NCBI GenBank assembly: GCA_964415465.1
Contig: CAYQAL010000001.1
Location: forward strand, 1-64,000
Direction: 5' to 3'
DNA length: 64,000 bases
Source of the DNA: JAGOTP01 sp964415465
GTDB taxonomy: Bacteria > Patescibacteriota > Patescibacteriia > 2-12-FULL-60-25
Shown piece after piece: positions 41,027-49,981 of the stretch (the stretch's first letter is position 1; each line of letters begins with the position of its first letter). The translations under genes and the position numbers were made by a program. The notes under the pieces are model-generated. The model was given only the letters and a program-made list of their open reading frames with translations. It ran no database searches and was not told where the DNA came from.

Positions 41027-42049
41027 ATGCCTGAAGCTCCTGTCTTTGAAAAAAAGAACATCCTCGTCACAGGTGGTGCTGGGTTTATCGGTTCCCACTT
41101 GTGCGAGCGCTTGCTCCAAGATGCGCGCGTGATTTGTTTGGATAACTTCACGACCAGTGATGTAGAAAATATCAATCATTTGTTGAAGCATCCGGACTTT
41201 GAGTTCATTCGCCACGACATCAACACCCCGTTCGATCCAGAGCAGTTTCCAGAGCTCGCGCGTTTTAGGGTGAAATTCCAAGGGATTCAAGAAATTTATC
41301 ACTTGGCTTGCCCAACGAGTCCAAAAAAGTTTGACCAGTATCGCATGCAGACGCTGTATGCGAACTCTCTTGGGACAAAGCATGCGCTGGATCTTGCCGT
41401 GCGTTACCGATCAAAAGTTGTCTTCGCGTCGAGCGCTGTGATCTATGGGCCACGTCCAGCGGATGCGCATGTGTTTGTTGAAACAGAGCTCGGTACATCA
41501 GACCTTCTCTCGCCGCGCGCCTGTTATGACGAGGGAAAGCGCTTTGCAGAATCCTGTTGCGTCACCTACAAGAATGTTCACGGCATTGATGTGCGCATTG
41601 CACGTATTTTCCGCACCTATGGTCCACGCATGCCGCTGTATGATGGGCAAATGATTTCTGACTTTATTACGGATGCGTTGGATGGAAAGGATCTCGAGCT
41701 CTACGGTGACGAGACATTCCGTACCTCATTTGTGTATGTGAGTGATGTAGTGGATGGGGTGATCAAACTCATGAACGCATCCCCAGACGTGCAGGTGGTA
41801 AACATTGGAAGTGATGTAGATGTCCCGCTCATCGATGTTGCGCAACGCATTATTGAAATGACGGGTTCAACGTCCAAGATTACCTTCAAGCCGCCACTCC
41901 TTTTCATGTCCCAGCTCGGTTTGCCAAGCATGACGAAGTCAAAAGACATGTTGGGCTGGATTCCACTTGTGACCCTTGATGATGGGTTGAAGCGAACGAT
42001 CGAATACACGATGTCACATAAGTCGCTGCTGAGTTTCCGGAGAACCTAA
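41027..42049 (+). CDS. NAD-dependent epimerase/decarboxylase (UXS-like), copy 2
   Basis: A 340-residue paralogue of the preceding gene, colinear throughout: VTGGAGFIGSHLCE, DNFTTSD, GIQEIYHLACPTSP, YDEGKRF, RIFRTYGPRM. The copies differ most near the C-terminus and around the substrate-facing loops, so they may use different sugars or form a heteromer. The ATG at 41027 is preferred over in-frame starts inside copy 1. Confidence 0.87.
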   Translation: MPEAPVFEKKNILVTGGAGFIGSHLCERLLQDARVICLDNFTTSDVENINHLLKHPDFEFIRHDINTPFDPEQFPELARFRVKFQGIQEIYHLACPTSPKKFDQYRMQTLYANSLGTKHALDLAVRYRSKVVFASSAVIYGPRPADAHVFVETELGTSDLLSPRACYDEGKRFAESCCVTYKNVHGIDVRIARIFRTYGPRMPLYDGQMISDFITDALDGKDLELYGDETFRTSFVYVSDVVDGVIKLMNASPDVQVVNIGSDVDVPLIDVAQRIIEMTGSTSKITFKPPLLFMSQLGLPSMTKSKDMLGWIPLVTLDDGLKRTIEYTMSHKSLLSFRRT

Positions 42050-42135
42050 GGCTGACGACATAGAGGTATGTGCTTAGAAGATAGCCGTAAACGTGGTCAA
42101 ATGCTACGATGCCCCCAACTTGATCGTTTTCTCCT

Positions 42136-42336
42136 ATGGCTACACTGACGCACGTTTCAACGACTACTATCAATAAAACGATGGTTGGATTTACGCTTTT
42201 TGGCGGCTTTGCCGTTGCGGCGATGGTGTTTGTGGCTAGTTCTGTCTACCAAGATGGCAGAGCGAACGCGCCTCAACGCGATCAGTCGGTCCCAATCGTT
42301 GAAGAGCAGAAAACATCTCCAACCGAAGATTCTTAA
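42136..42336 (+). CDS. Small single-pass membrane protein
   Basis: A 66-residue protein with one hydrophobic helix (about residues 16-38) and a charged, Pro/Glu-rich tail. Not recognised. It precedes the AAA gene by 16 nt and both are membrane proteins, so they may act together; that is inference from position only. Confidence 0.55.
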   Translation: MATLTHVSTTTINKTMVGFTLFGGFAVAAMVFVASSVYQDGRANAPQRDQSVPIVEEQKTSPTEDS

Positions 42337-42352
42337 TTTTCTCTTGTTCCTT

Positions 42353-43372
42353 ATGGCCGTCCCTTCTGGTGCTCCTTCTCCCGCTGTTCTTGCTGTCATT
42401 TTCTTCATCCTCTTGTTTGGAGGGTATTTGTTTTTGTCTCAACGCAAGAAGCCAGAAGCGAAAGAGGGGTCGTTCACAACCGATCTCACCGATTTAGCGA
42501 AGCGCGGGAAATTGCCTCACGTGGTTGGAATGGACGAAGCAATTGAACGCGTCATTCATGTCATCGCGCGTAAATCAAAAAATAATCCATTATTAATCGG
42601 GGAGCCCGGTGTCGGAAAGACGGCGGTGATGGAAGGGCTCGCGCAACGCATTATCGCTGGCGATGTTCCAGATCAATTCAAAGGAAAACGCATATTAGCC
42701 TTGAACTTGGGTGATTTGATGGCTGGTACCAAGTATCGTGGCGAACTCGAAAGTCGCTTGCGCGGGCTCTTGCAATCGCTTGAGCAGCGTGAACGTGAAG
42801 TGATTCTGTTCATCGACGAGCTGCACATGATCGAGCAGGCTCGAGGTAGCGAAGGCTCGCTCGACTTGGCGGATATTTTGAAGCCGGCACTTTCACGTGG
42901 AGATTTGCAGGTGGTCGGTGCAACGACGTGGCGTGAGTATGAAGAGTATTTGAAGCCAGATGGGGCGATTGATCGTCGTTTCCAGCCGGTCTTGGTTGAG
43001 GAGCCATCGCGCGACACAGCAGTCGCGATTGTCGATGGGGCGAAGCCTTCCTACGAGAAGTTCCACGGTGTGTGTATCCCAAAGAAAACGGTTGAGGCAG
43101 CGGTTGATGCCTCGATGAAGTTTGTAAAAGATCGTTTTTTGCCGGACAAGGCGTTTGACGTGGTGGATGAAGCGTGTGCCAAAGTGTCGCTTGAAACCAG
43201 TAAACGTCAACATGCGGCTGCTCTTGGAATTTTGCACCAAGCTTCCGCTCAAGTGAGTGACGAATGTCCAGGCGATACGCCGATTGTCGGCATTGAAGAC
43301 GTAAACGAGGTGGCTCGTCAGTGGCATGAGCACCGGATGAGCCCAGCTCAAAAGAAAGAGGTCTCGGCTTGA
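42353..43372 (+). CDS. Membrane-anchored single-AAA ClpA/B-like ATPase
   Basis: A 339-residue protein with an N-terminal membrane helix (~10-28), then one AAA+ module of the ClpA/ClpB D1 type: VVGMDEAIERVIHVIARKSKNNP, Walker A GEPGVGKT (83-90), LNLGDLMAGTKYRGELE, Walker B ILFIDELH (151-158), VVGATTWREYEEY, and the Arg-finger region DGAIDRRFQPV. The Clp N domain, coiled-coil M domain and second AAA module are all absent. The protein ends soon after the small domain. It probably forms a membrane-tethered unfoldase or remodeller; no partner protease is adjacent. Confidence 0.85.
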   Translation: MAVPSGAPSPAVLAVIFFILLFGGYLFLSQRKKPEAKEGSFTTDLTDLAKRGKLPHVVGMDEAIERVIHVIARKSKNNPLLIGEPGVGKTAVMEGLAQRIIAGDVPDQFKGKRILALNLGDLMAGTKYRGELESRLRGLLQSLEQREREVILFIDELHMIEQARGSEGSLDLADILKPALSRGDLQVVGATTWREYEEYLKPDGAIDRRFQPVLVEEPSRDTAVAIVDGAKPSYEKFHGVCIPKKTVEAAVDASMKFVKDRFLPDKAFDVVDEACAKVSLETSKRQHAAALGILHQASAQVSDECPGDTPIVGIEDVNEVARQWHEHRMSPAQKKEVSA

Positions 43373-43397
43373 ACGACTTGGTCGGGCGGGCTATTCT
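43369..43397 (+). promoter_or_regulatory. Promoter of the GT2 gene (leaderless spacing)
   Basis: TTGAAC (43369-43374), 17-bp spacer, TATTCT (43392-43397), with the ATG 7 nt later. Confidence 0.75.
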
Positions 43398-43404
43398 GGC
43401 TCAC

Positions 43405-44082
43405 ATGCGTGTTTTTGCCGTTATTGCCGCCTTTCGAGAGACCCCACGGGTGCGTGCTTCGGTTGAGGCCTGTTTGCCGTTTGTCGAAAAAGTGATCGTC
43501 GTTGATGACGGATCCCACGATGGAACAGCTGAAGAAGCGCAAAAAGGCGGAGCGATCGTATTGCAACATGCCATCAACCGCGGCCAAGGGGCAGCGCTCA
43601 AAACGGGAACGTTAGCTGCCTTAAAAATGGGAGCAGATTGCATCGTCCATATCGATGCCGATGGTCAGCATGATCCTTCGTATATCCCGTCCCTGCTTGC
43701 TCCTATTAAGGCAGGAGAAGCAGATGTTGTGTTTGGATCACGCTTCATGGGAATCAAAGCGGTAGGAATGCCGCTCAAGCGTCGGATTTTGATGAATGGG
43801 ATCCGGCTCTTCAATGTCTTCGTGTTGGGCATCTCATCGCGTGTGACTGATCCGCAGACGGGGTTGCGTGCCTTTCATGCAGAGGCGGGTCATAAACTCG
43901 ACTTTCAGCAGGACCGCATGGCGCACTGTTCGGAAATCTTGCAGTTCACAACCCGTCATTTCCGTTGGAAAGAGGTTCCGGTTCAGGTGCGTTACTCCAA
44001 GGAAACGCTGGCCAAAGGTCAGTGGCGAGGTGGAGCGATTCGTATTGTCTGGCAATTGCTGGTTGGTGCATTTCGTAAATAG
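43405..44082 (+). CDS. Family 2 glycosyltransferase (dolichol-phosphate mannosyltransferase-like)
   Basis: A 225-residue GT-A protein: VIVVDDGSHDGT (nucleotide-sugar site), HAINRGQGAALKTG, the DxD-type metal site HIDADGQHDP, and GSRFMG. The length and motifs match DPMS/polyprenyl-phosphate sugar synthases without a membrane tail. The start is fixed by the promoter, since the only longer start lies in the -35 box. Confidence 0.88.
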   Translation: MRVFAVIAAFRETPRVRASVEACLPFVEKVIVVDDGSHDGTAEEAQKGGAIVLQHAINRGQGAALKTGTLAALKMGADCIVHIDADGQHDPSYIPSLLAPIKAGEADVVFGSRFMGIKAVGMPLKRRILMNGIRLFNVFVLGISSRVTDPQTGLRAFHAEAGHKLDFQQDRMAHCSEILQFTTRHFRWKEVPVQVRYSKETLAKGQWRGGAIRIVWQLLVGAFRK

Positions 44083-44093
44083 CTTGATCTTGT

Positions 44094-44672
44094 ATGCTTG
44101 AACAACCACTACCACAACGAGTAGATATTCCTCATCAAAATCAAAACCAAGGGCGAGGAATGGAGCGGAAAGAGTCGATTGAACCGCCGCTCACTCCCGA
44201 GGAGTTGGCTGCGTTACCTACGGCTAGAATTGTTGCTCAAGGTATTTTAGGCGGCTGTTTTGTGAATCAGCAGATGCCATCAACCATGGTGGCGCGGTAC
44301 CGTGAACTAAGCACTGCATTCGAAACAGATGAAGCCCAAGCCGAGAAAGTATATTTGATGGAAGCGCTTAGTGCAGAACGAGATCGATTAGGAATGACCT
44401 GGATGCTTGATGGTTCAAAGCAACGCTTCTCGAAAATTCTTGGGGATCTGACAGATGTCGCGTCCGGTCGAGCAGCTCACGCCTTAACGCCTGAAGAGAC
44501 GAGTGAAGCGATTCGTTTTACACGTGATCTACTGGAGTTGGGGAAGGCTCCGAATCCTCGCGAAACAGTGTATGGATATGACATGGAGCTTACATCTCAG
44601 CAAGCGGCACTCGCAGAACGGTTACAAAGAGAATTAAATCGACGGGAAATGCAGCGAAAGACGAATCCTTAA
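44094..44672 (+). CDS. Hypothetical protein
   Basis: A 192-residue protein, not recognised. It is acidic and largely helical, with the segment LTPEELAALPTARIVAQGILGG near residues 33-54 and a long C-terminal charged helix. There is no signal peptide or membrane segment. It lies 11 nt after the GT2 gene and 9 nt before the DUF2304 gene, so it is part of the glycan operon. Confidence 0.6.
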   Translation: MLEQPLPQRVDIPHQNQNQGRGMERKESIEPPLTPEELAALPTARIVAQGILGGCFVNQQMPSTMVARYRELSTAFETDEAQAEKVYLMEALSAERDRLGMTWMLDGSKQRFSKILGDLTDVASGRAAHALTPEETSEAIRFTRDLLELGKAPNPRETVYGYDMELTSQQAALAERLQRELNRREMQRKTNP

Positions 44673-44681
44673 TCTTTTGCT

Positions 44682-45047
44682 ATGCGCATTCAATATATTC
44701 TCCTGATCGCTCTCGCTGCGACAACGATTCTCACCTGGTATCGCGCCTCGAAGCAGGCGATACGTCCATTTGAGGCGATTGCCTGGACATTTGTGTGGGT
44801 GGGCGCGGGCATCGTGATTTCGTTGCCGCGCATTACGACGATCTTCGCAGAGAAAGTAGGGATCGGTCGTGGTGTCGACTTGGTGATGTACGTGGCGGTA
44901 TTTGTCTTGCTTTTGCTGGTTTTTCACTTGCATTTAATGCATGACCGGATGGAAAAATCCATTACGGAATTGGTTCGGCATGAAGCGTTGAGACATCTTC
45001 CCGCGCAAGAACCAGAAAAAACGACGAGTGAACAACCGCATGAGTAA
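44682..45047 (+). CDS. DUF2304 membrane protein
   Basis: A 121-residue protein with three hydrophobic segments (~2-18, 29-50, 65-84). It has the family pattern RIQYILLIALAA, WTFVWVGAGIVISLPR, GIGRGVDLVMYVAVF and a charged tail ITELVRHEAL. DUF2304 proteins usually sit beside DPMS-type GT2 enzymes, as here, and may serve as their membrane partner. Its stop overlaps the next start. Confidence 0.85.
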   Translation: MRIQYILLIALAATTILTWYRASKQAIRPFEAIAWTFVWVGAGIVISLPRITTIFAEKVGIGRGVDLVMYVAVFVLLLLVFHLHLMHDRMEKSITELVRHEALRHLPAQEPEKTTSEQPHE

Positions 45048-46188
45048 GCTGCGCGTCTTGCATGTTGCCTGTCTTGCTCCGCCAGAGGTCGGAGGGATTG
45101 GGGTGTCTGCATTACGCGAGGTCGAAGGGCTCTGCGCGCGTGGTTATGAGGCGCTTTTGGTGGCACCCGAGATGATGCAAGGAGAGACCAGTGTGACACG
45201 TCCGGCGAGGGTACGAGCCTTGCCCTCTGTGTGGAGAGTGGGGAACGCGGCCATGCTTTCCCTCCAAGAGGTGTTGAAAACACCATGGGATGTAGTGCAT
45301 CTGCACTATCCTTTTTATGGAACGGCAGAATGGTTGCTCGCGCTGCCTCGTCGTACACCGGTCGTGATCACGTTTCATATGGACGGAGTGATGGGTGGGT
45401 GGCGTGAACCGATCGCACGATTGCATCGGTGGATGTTGCAACCATGGCTGTTGCGGCACGCAAAAAAGATCTTCGTGTCCTCGCTTGATTACGCAGAAAG
45501 TTCTTCGATTCGTAACTTGATCATGCAGCACGATCCTCGAATCGTTGAATTGCCATTTGGCATTGATCTCAAGCTGTTTCAGACCGGTCCACGCGAGCGG
45601 TCCACATTCGGATTTCCAGAAGACAAAACGATTTTTTTGATGGTTGGGGGACTCGATCGGGCGCACTTGTTTAAAGGAGTTCCTGTTGCAATTCGTGCAT
45701 TGGCTGCCTTGAATGATCCAAGCGCACATCTTGCGATCCGCGGTGATGGCGATCTCAAGCCAGCGTTTGAAGCGTTGGCGAAGGAGCTGGGCGTTACCAA
45801 TCAGATTCAATTCCTTCCACGCTGTGCCGTGGAAGACTTGCCACGATTGTATCGTTCAGCAGATGCGTTGCTCTTCCCTTCAACATCTCGATCGGAAGCC
45901 TTTGGCTTGGTGGCGGTTGAAGCGCAAGCCTGTGGGACTCCGGTGATTGCGTCTGATTTACCAGGCGTTCGTTCCGTGTTGCAGCCAGGGCGAACGGGTT
46001 GGTTGGTGCCGCCGGGGGATGTAGCTATACTCGCGTCGCGTATGCGTTTGGTTCTCACGCGTTCTTCTGCAGAGCGTGAAGAGTGCGCTAGGGCGGCTGT
46101 TGCATATGTAAGGAGTCGTTACGATCAAGAATTGCACCTGGATCGGTTAATTGAAGGCTACGAATCTGTATGCGTATCGCCGTCTTAA
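45040..46188 (+). CDS. Family 4 glycosyltransferase, copy 1
   Basis: A 382-residue GT-B enzyme with PPEVGGIGVSALREVEGL at the N-terminus, IFVSSLDYAESS, the donor-binding region MVGGLDRAHLFKGVPVAIRAL, and the EX7E element SRSEAFGLVAVEAQACGTPVIASDLPG in shortened form. It transfers a sugar from a nucleotide donor with retention of configuration. The ATG at 45040 overlaps the DUF2304 stop; a GTG at 45028 is an alternative. Confidence 0.9.
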   Translation: MSKLRVLHVACLAPPEVGGIGVSALREVEGLCARGYEALLVAPEMMQGETSVTRPARVRALPSVWRVGNAAMLSLQEVLKTPWDVVHLHYPFYGTAEWLLALPRRTPVVITFHMDGVMGGWREPIARLHRWMLQPWLLRHAKKIFVSSLDYAESSSIRNLIMQHDPRIVELPFGIDLKLFQTGPRERSTFGFPEDKTIFLMVGGLDRAHLFKGVPVAIRALAALNDPSAHLAIRGDGDLKPAFEALAKELGVTNQIQFLPRCAVEDLPRLYRSADALLFPSTSRSEAFGLVAVEAQACGTPVIASDLPGVRSVLQPGRTGWLVPPGDVAILASRMRLVLTRSSAEREECARAAVAYVRSRYDQELHLDRLIEGYESVCVSPS

Positions 46189-47264
46189 CGAATGCCTACC
46201 CCCCTCACGCACGAGGTGGAGCGGGGCGTATTGCAGCTCTCCAGGTTGAGCTACTTCAGGCGGCTGGCCACGAGGTGCGTGTTTGGTCCGCGTCGCTTGA
46301 ATGGACGGGGTATTCGTTTTTACGTCGCATGCTGTTTCATCTGCGAGATCTGACTTGGGTGCATCCAGCAGCCGATGAAATTGTTGCCTGGCAGCCAGAC
46401 GTGTTGATTACACATAATCTAACCGGGGTTGGTTTTCGTACACCGTCAGGAATTCAGTGCGCTTTTTTTGCAAAAACACACCAGCACCTTCGCTGGGTGC
46501 ATGTACTCCATGATGTGCAGCTATTTCATCCGCTCGGTCTGCTGTCTGATGAATCGTCGATCACGTTTCTGCAGCGCCTCGTAACCGGTGTTCGACGGGT
46601 TGTTTTCAAGAAGCCAGATGCCGTCGTGAGTCCAACGAAGTGGTTACTAGAAGCTCATACGCGACGTGGGTGGTTTAAGGCTGCAGAGCAACGAGTTATT
46701 CCAAATCCAGCGCCACCATGTGAAGCAGATCTATCAGGTGGCTGGCATGACCCACTTCGGGTGTTATTCATTGGTCGTGTAACGCCTGACAAGGGCTGTG
46801 AGCTCCTAAAAGAGCTTATGAAAACAGCTGATCGTCCGATTGCGTGGCGGATTATTGGTGCGCAGTCTGATGCATTATCCAAAGCCGAACGTGTTCCAGG
46901 ATCTACGCTCACCGTGCAACCTGAATCCTCCTCAGATGTGGTTCTTCAAGCGATGCGTGAAGCGGACATGCTGCTTGTTCCATCGCAAATCGAAGAAAAC
47001 CAGCCGACGGTTATCCTTGAGGCCTTTGCAAGCGGTCTTCCAGTGATTGGTCAGGCAAAAGGGGGGATTCCGGAAACGATCGGTGAGGCTGGATTGATTG
47101 TGCAAGAGTCGACCTGTTTCGCTTGGTTGAAGGCGTTACATGAGCTCACTTCACTCCCGCGTTCAACCTGGTCAGCACGGGCAACCGCTGCCTGGCAGCG
47201 TCATGTCCCGGAGCGAGTGGGAGAGGAATTGCTGAACGTCGTGAAATCAAACAAGAAAATATAG
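46170..47264 (+). CDS. Family 4 glycosyltransferase, copy 2
   Basis: A 364-residue GT-B enzyme: MRIAVLTNAYPPHARGGAGR, VVSPTKWLLEAH, LFIGRVTPDKGCELL, and PSQIEENQPTVILEAFASGLPVIG (EX7E). It overlaps copy 1 by 19 nt and ends inside the convergent membrane-protein gene (64-bp overlap). Together the two GT4 enzymes probably extend the glycan begun by the enzyme at 36899. Confidence 0.9.
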   Translation: MRIAVLTNAYPPHARGGAGRIAALQVELLQAAGHEVRVWSASLEWTGYSFLRRMLFHLRDLTWVHPAADEIVAWQPDVLITHNLTGVGFRTPSGIQCAFFAKTHQHLRWVHVLHDVQLFHPLGLLSDESSITFLQRLVTGVRRVVFKKPDAVVSPTKWLLEAHTRRGWFKAAEQRVIPNPAPPCEADLSGGWHDPLRVLFIGRVTPDKGCELLKELMKTADRPIAWRIIGAQSDALSKAERVPGSTLTVQPESSSDVVLQAMREADMLLVPSQIEENQPTVILEAFASGLPVIGQAKGGIPETIGEAGLIVQESTCFAWLKALHELTSLPRSTWSARATAAWQRHVPERVGEELLNVVKSNKKI

Positions 47265-49324
47265 GCCGTTCCACGCTCGACATTCCACGTTCGGTCGGCG
47301 ATGGCTTTTAAACGTTCAATGAGTTGTTCTGATTTAAACCAATATTGATTTACCACGACATACACGAGCTTGCTTTGACCAAGCGTTGCGGCTTCTTGCG
47401 CGATGTCACGATCTGGTCGATTCATCATTTGTAGGAACTGTTCGTACAGCGGTCCGCCAGTTGGGATAGGGTAAAAGAACACATCGCCTACGTAACGCTT
47501 GAAACCGAATTCAGAAATGGCGGCTGCGCTGACCGTCTGGTTCGCAAGGACGGTATAGTCTTGGCCGCTGGCTTGCTTATCGATGAACTTTACTGCTTCT
47601 AAGTCGCTACGACCAACGTTCCAGCCGTGTCCAATCGCAGCCGCATCGTTCCGTGGCAACATGTTGTAGACATTGGCGGAAAACCACGCCAAAGCGAACA
47701 GGAGGGCCGCTGCGCGCATGCGTGGATGCGTTCGTTCGATCCGTTCAAACCAGTAGCCAAGTCCAACAATTGCAGCTGGGATGAGGAACAGCTGGGCAAC
47801 GATTAACAAGCGCCCGGCATAGTCCTGACGCTCGTATGAAATAAGGAACGAGAAGTCGCCACTTAACTGCAATAGCCAGCTACTCCCAATCGCGGTGAAA
47901 GACAGCGTGATCAAGCTGAGCCAATACTTACGACGAGCGAGATCCTGCGTAACGGCAAAGAGGGCGGCCCCAAGTAGAAAGAATGTGAGAAGGTAGACCT
48001 GCCAGTTCGCCCAGTCTGGCCAGAGTGCGAGATGAGTTGCTGGAGGCGTGAGCCGGTTTACAAACCAGCCGAGAGAGCTCGGAATGGTTCGAAGCCAATT
48101 CCATGACCAGTTGCCTGTTTGTAAGAACGCCCGCAATGAAAAAGCGAGCGGGACAGCCAGAAGTGAACCAAGGAGCGAAAGTCCGGTCAGTGCGTGGGCG
48201 AGCCAGCGACGTTTGAGACGTTGTGCCAAAATCGCGACACCGGCAAAGGCAAACGGAAGTCCGGCCAGCGGATGTGTCGCGAGTGACCAACCAAGAAACG
48301 CTCCTGGAACAACGAGTGGTGTTGTTTCATTCTCTTCGCTTGGAATAAGCCAGAGCAGTGCTAAGACACCAAGAACATACGCCACGTTTTGCGGGGTCGT
48401 TGCTGAAAAAATATTCAGGGGAATAACCAGTAACAAACTAACGATGGTCAGGAGACCTCGACGCTTTGTCCCAAGCCCTGCCGCGGCCAATGGTAAAAGG
48501 AGCCCAAGTGTGCCAACGAACCATAGATCGCTCAGCGTGTGTGGAATCCGCAAGACGCGACTAAGCCAAGTGATAAACGTATACTGCCCAATATACGAAG
48601 GTGGCGCTGGTGTTAAGGTTCCTGTTTCCAAAATCACCGCTTCACTCGCTCGATGCAAAAAACCATCAAAACCATAGCCGAGCGGATAGAGGAGAGGTGT
48701 GAGCGAGGCGAGTGCCAAAAGGGTGCCGCCAACACAGGTGACGACAACAAGCGTTCGGCTTTTCACGCTCGCCAAGAAACTGCTCGCGAATAACACAGCG
48801 ATGGCAATGAATGTTCCGCCGGGAAATAGGCTCCAGGGGCTGTTGATGGAAGCGGTTGTTGCGCGTAGCGCCGTTGTGATAAGCAAGAACAACACTGCCG
48901 AAACGAATGACAATAGGGCGAGCGTGCTCCAGGCGGCCTCAGGCGCTTTTACGGACGTCACCGATGTACGTTCGGCTTCGTGATGGGTACCGGTTTGCAA
49001 ATGAAAGAGGAGACCAACCACGAGAATACTTCCGCCTAAACCAAGGCCATCAACCAGCGCGTTCAGCGTTCCACCGGCGTAATACCAAGCTGTCTGCAAA
49101 ATTGCTTGTCCTGCCAAGATGGTCCCTCCACTTACAAGCCAGCGCACAGCTCGTGGGAGACGCGGAGCGAGTGCGCTGCTTAGCGCTCCTGCCGCAAATA
49201 CCAGGACGAATAAAAAAACGGCTGAGCGTATGATCTCAAGTGAAGAAGGAAGGAATCCGCCAATGCAAGCGATAAGTCCAGTAATCAGGAGCGGTAGGCT
49301 CGCGGAGAAACGAGAATAATTCAC
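47201..49324 (-). CDS. Polytopic membrane protein, GT-C glycosyltransferase-like
   Basis: A 707-residue protein with about 14-16 hydrophobic helices and a ~130-residue soluble C-terminal part beginning near NVYNMLPRNDAAAIG. The arrangement, with a long extracytoplasmic loop containing GYGFDGFLHRASEAV, resembles GT-C or O-antigen-type membrane transferases, but no signature is decisive. The last 64 bp overlap the end of the GT4 gene on the other strand. Confidence 0.7.
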   Translation of the reverse strand: MNYSRFSASLPLLITGLIACIGGFLPSSLEIIRSAVFLFVLVFAAGALSSALAPRLPRAVRWLVSGGTILAGQAILQTAWYYAGGTLNALVDGLGLGGSILVVGLLFHLQTGTHHEAERTSVTSVKAPEAAWSTLALLSFVSAVLFLLITTALRATTASINSPWSLFPGGTFIAIAVLFASSFLASVKSRTLVVVTCVGGTLLALASLTPLLYPLGYGFDGFLHRASEAVILETGTLTPAPPSYIGQYTFITWLSRVLRIPHTLSDLWFVGTLGLLLPLAAAGLGTKRRGLLTIVSLLLVIPLNIFSATTPQNVAYVLGVLALLWLIPSEENETTPLVVPGAFLGWSLATHPLAGLPFAFAGVAILAQRLKRRWLAHALTGLSLLGSLLAVPLAFSLRAFLQTGNWSWNWLRTIPSSLGWFVNRLTPPATHLALWPDWANWQVYLLTFFLLGAALFAVTQDLARRKYWLSLITLSFTAIGSSWLLQLSGDFSFLISYERQDYAGRLLIVAQLFLIPAAIVGLGYWFERIERTHPRMRAAALLFALAWFSANVYNMLPRNDAAAIGHGWNVGRSDLEAVKFIDKQASGQDYTVLANQTVSAAAISEFGFKRYVGDVFFYPIPTGGPLYEQFLQMMNRPDRDIAQEAATLGQSKLVYVVVNQYWFKSEQLIERLKAIADRTWNVERGTAYIFLFDFTTFSNSSPTRSGT

Positions 49325-49389
49325 GTAAGGAAGTCTACCAGTTTTGCTCGATTGCCGCTCCTCCCGTATCCTGTGAGGAAGAGATCGTT

Positions 49390-49974
49390 ATGCTCATGAC
49401 AAATGAGAACGTGCGGTTGTATCCCCACGATCGTTTTTTAAAAGGTAACTTGCTCAGGCTCATTCCGAGCTGGGTGAAACCCAACCAGCTCACGATGGGA
49501 CGGTTTTTGTTGGTCCCTCTCGTGCTCACAGCGCTGACAGATCGGCTGTGGGGATGGGGCTTGGGTCTGTTTCTTCTCGCCGGGCTCACGGATGTTCTTG
49601 ATGGATCATTGGCACGCACCCGAAAACAGATCACCATGTGGGGAACCGTAGCAGACCCGATTGCGGATAAGGCTCTGGTCGGCTCAGTTGCGCTTTTATT
49701 TGTAGCGGAGCAGATTCATCCGTTGTTTGCCGGTGTTCTTGTGTTACTTGAGCTCGCGATCATGGCCGGTGCGTACTTTCGCTTCCGTCGTCGTCGCGCG
49801 TACACATCAGCGAATATCTTTGGAAAGGTAAAAATGGGTCTGCAAACACTGGGTGTTGTTCTTTTGTTGGCGAACCAATTTATTGCCATCCCGTACGCGA
49901 TTCCGCTCGCAATCATTATTTTTGGGTTTGCCCTTGTCCTGGCGGTGATTTCGTTTGTTACGTATAGTCTGTGA
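49390..49974 (+). CDS. CDP-alcohol phosphatidyltransferase
   Basis: A 194-residue membrane enzyme with the complete CDP-OH-P signature D..DG..AR........G...D...D within LTDVLDGSLARTRKQITMWG and VADPIADK, plus four to five helices. Most likely it makes phosphatidylglycerol phosphate (PgsA-like), though other alcohol acceptors are possible. GAGGAAGAG lies 9 nt before the ATG. Confidence 0.88.
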   Translation: MLMTNENVRLYPHDRFLKGNLLRLIPSWVKPNQLTMGRFLLVPLVLTALTDRLWGWGLGLFLLAGLTDVLDGSLARTRKQITMWGTVADPIADKALVGSVALLFVAEQIHPLFAGVLVLLELAIMAGAYFRFRRRRAYTSANIFGKVKMGLQTLGVVLLLANQFIAIPYAIPLAIIIFGFALVLAVISFVTYSL

Positions 49975-49981
49975 CGACTCT

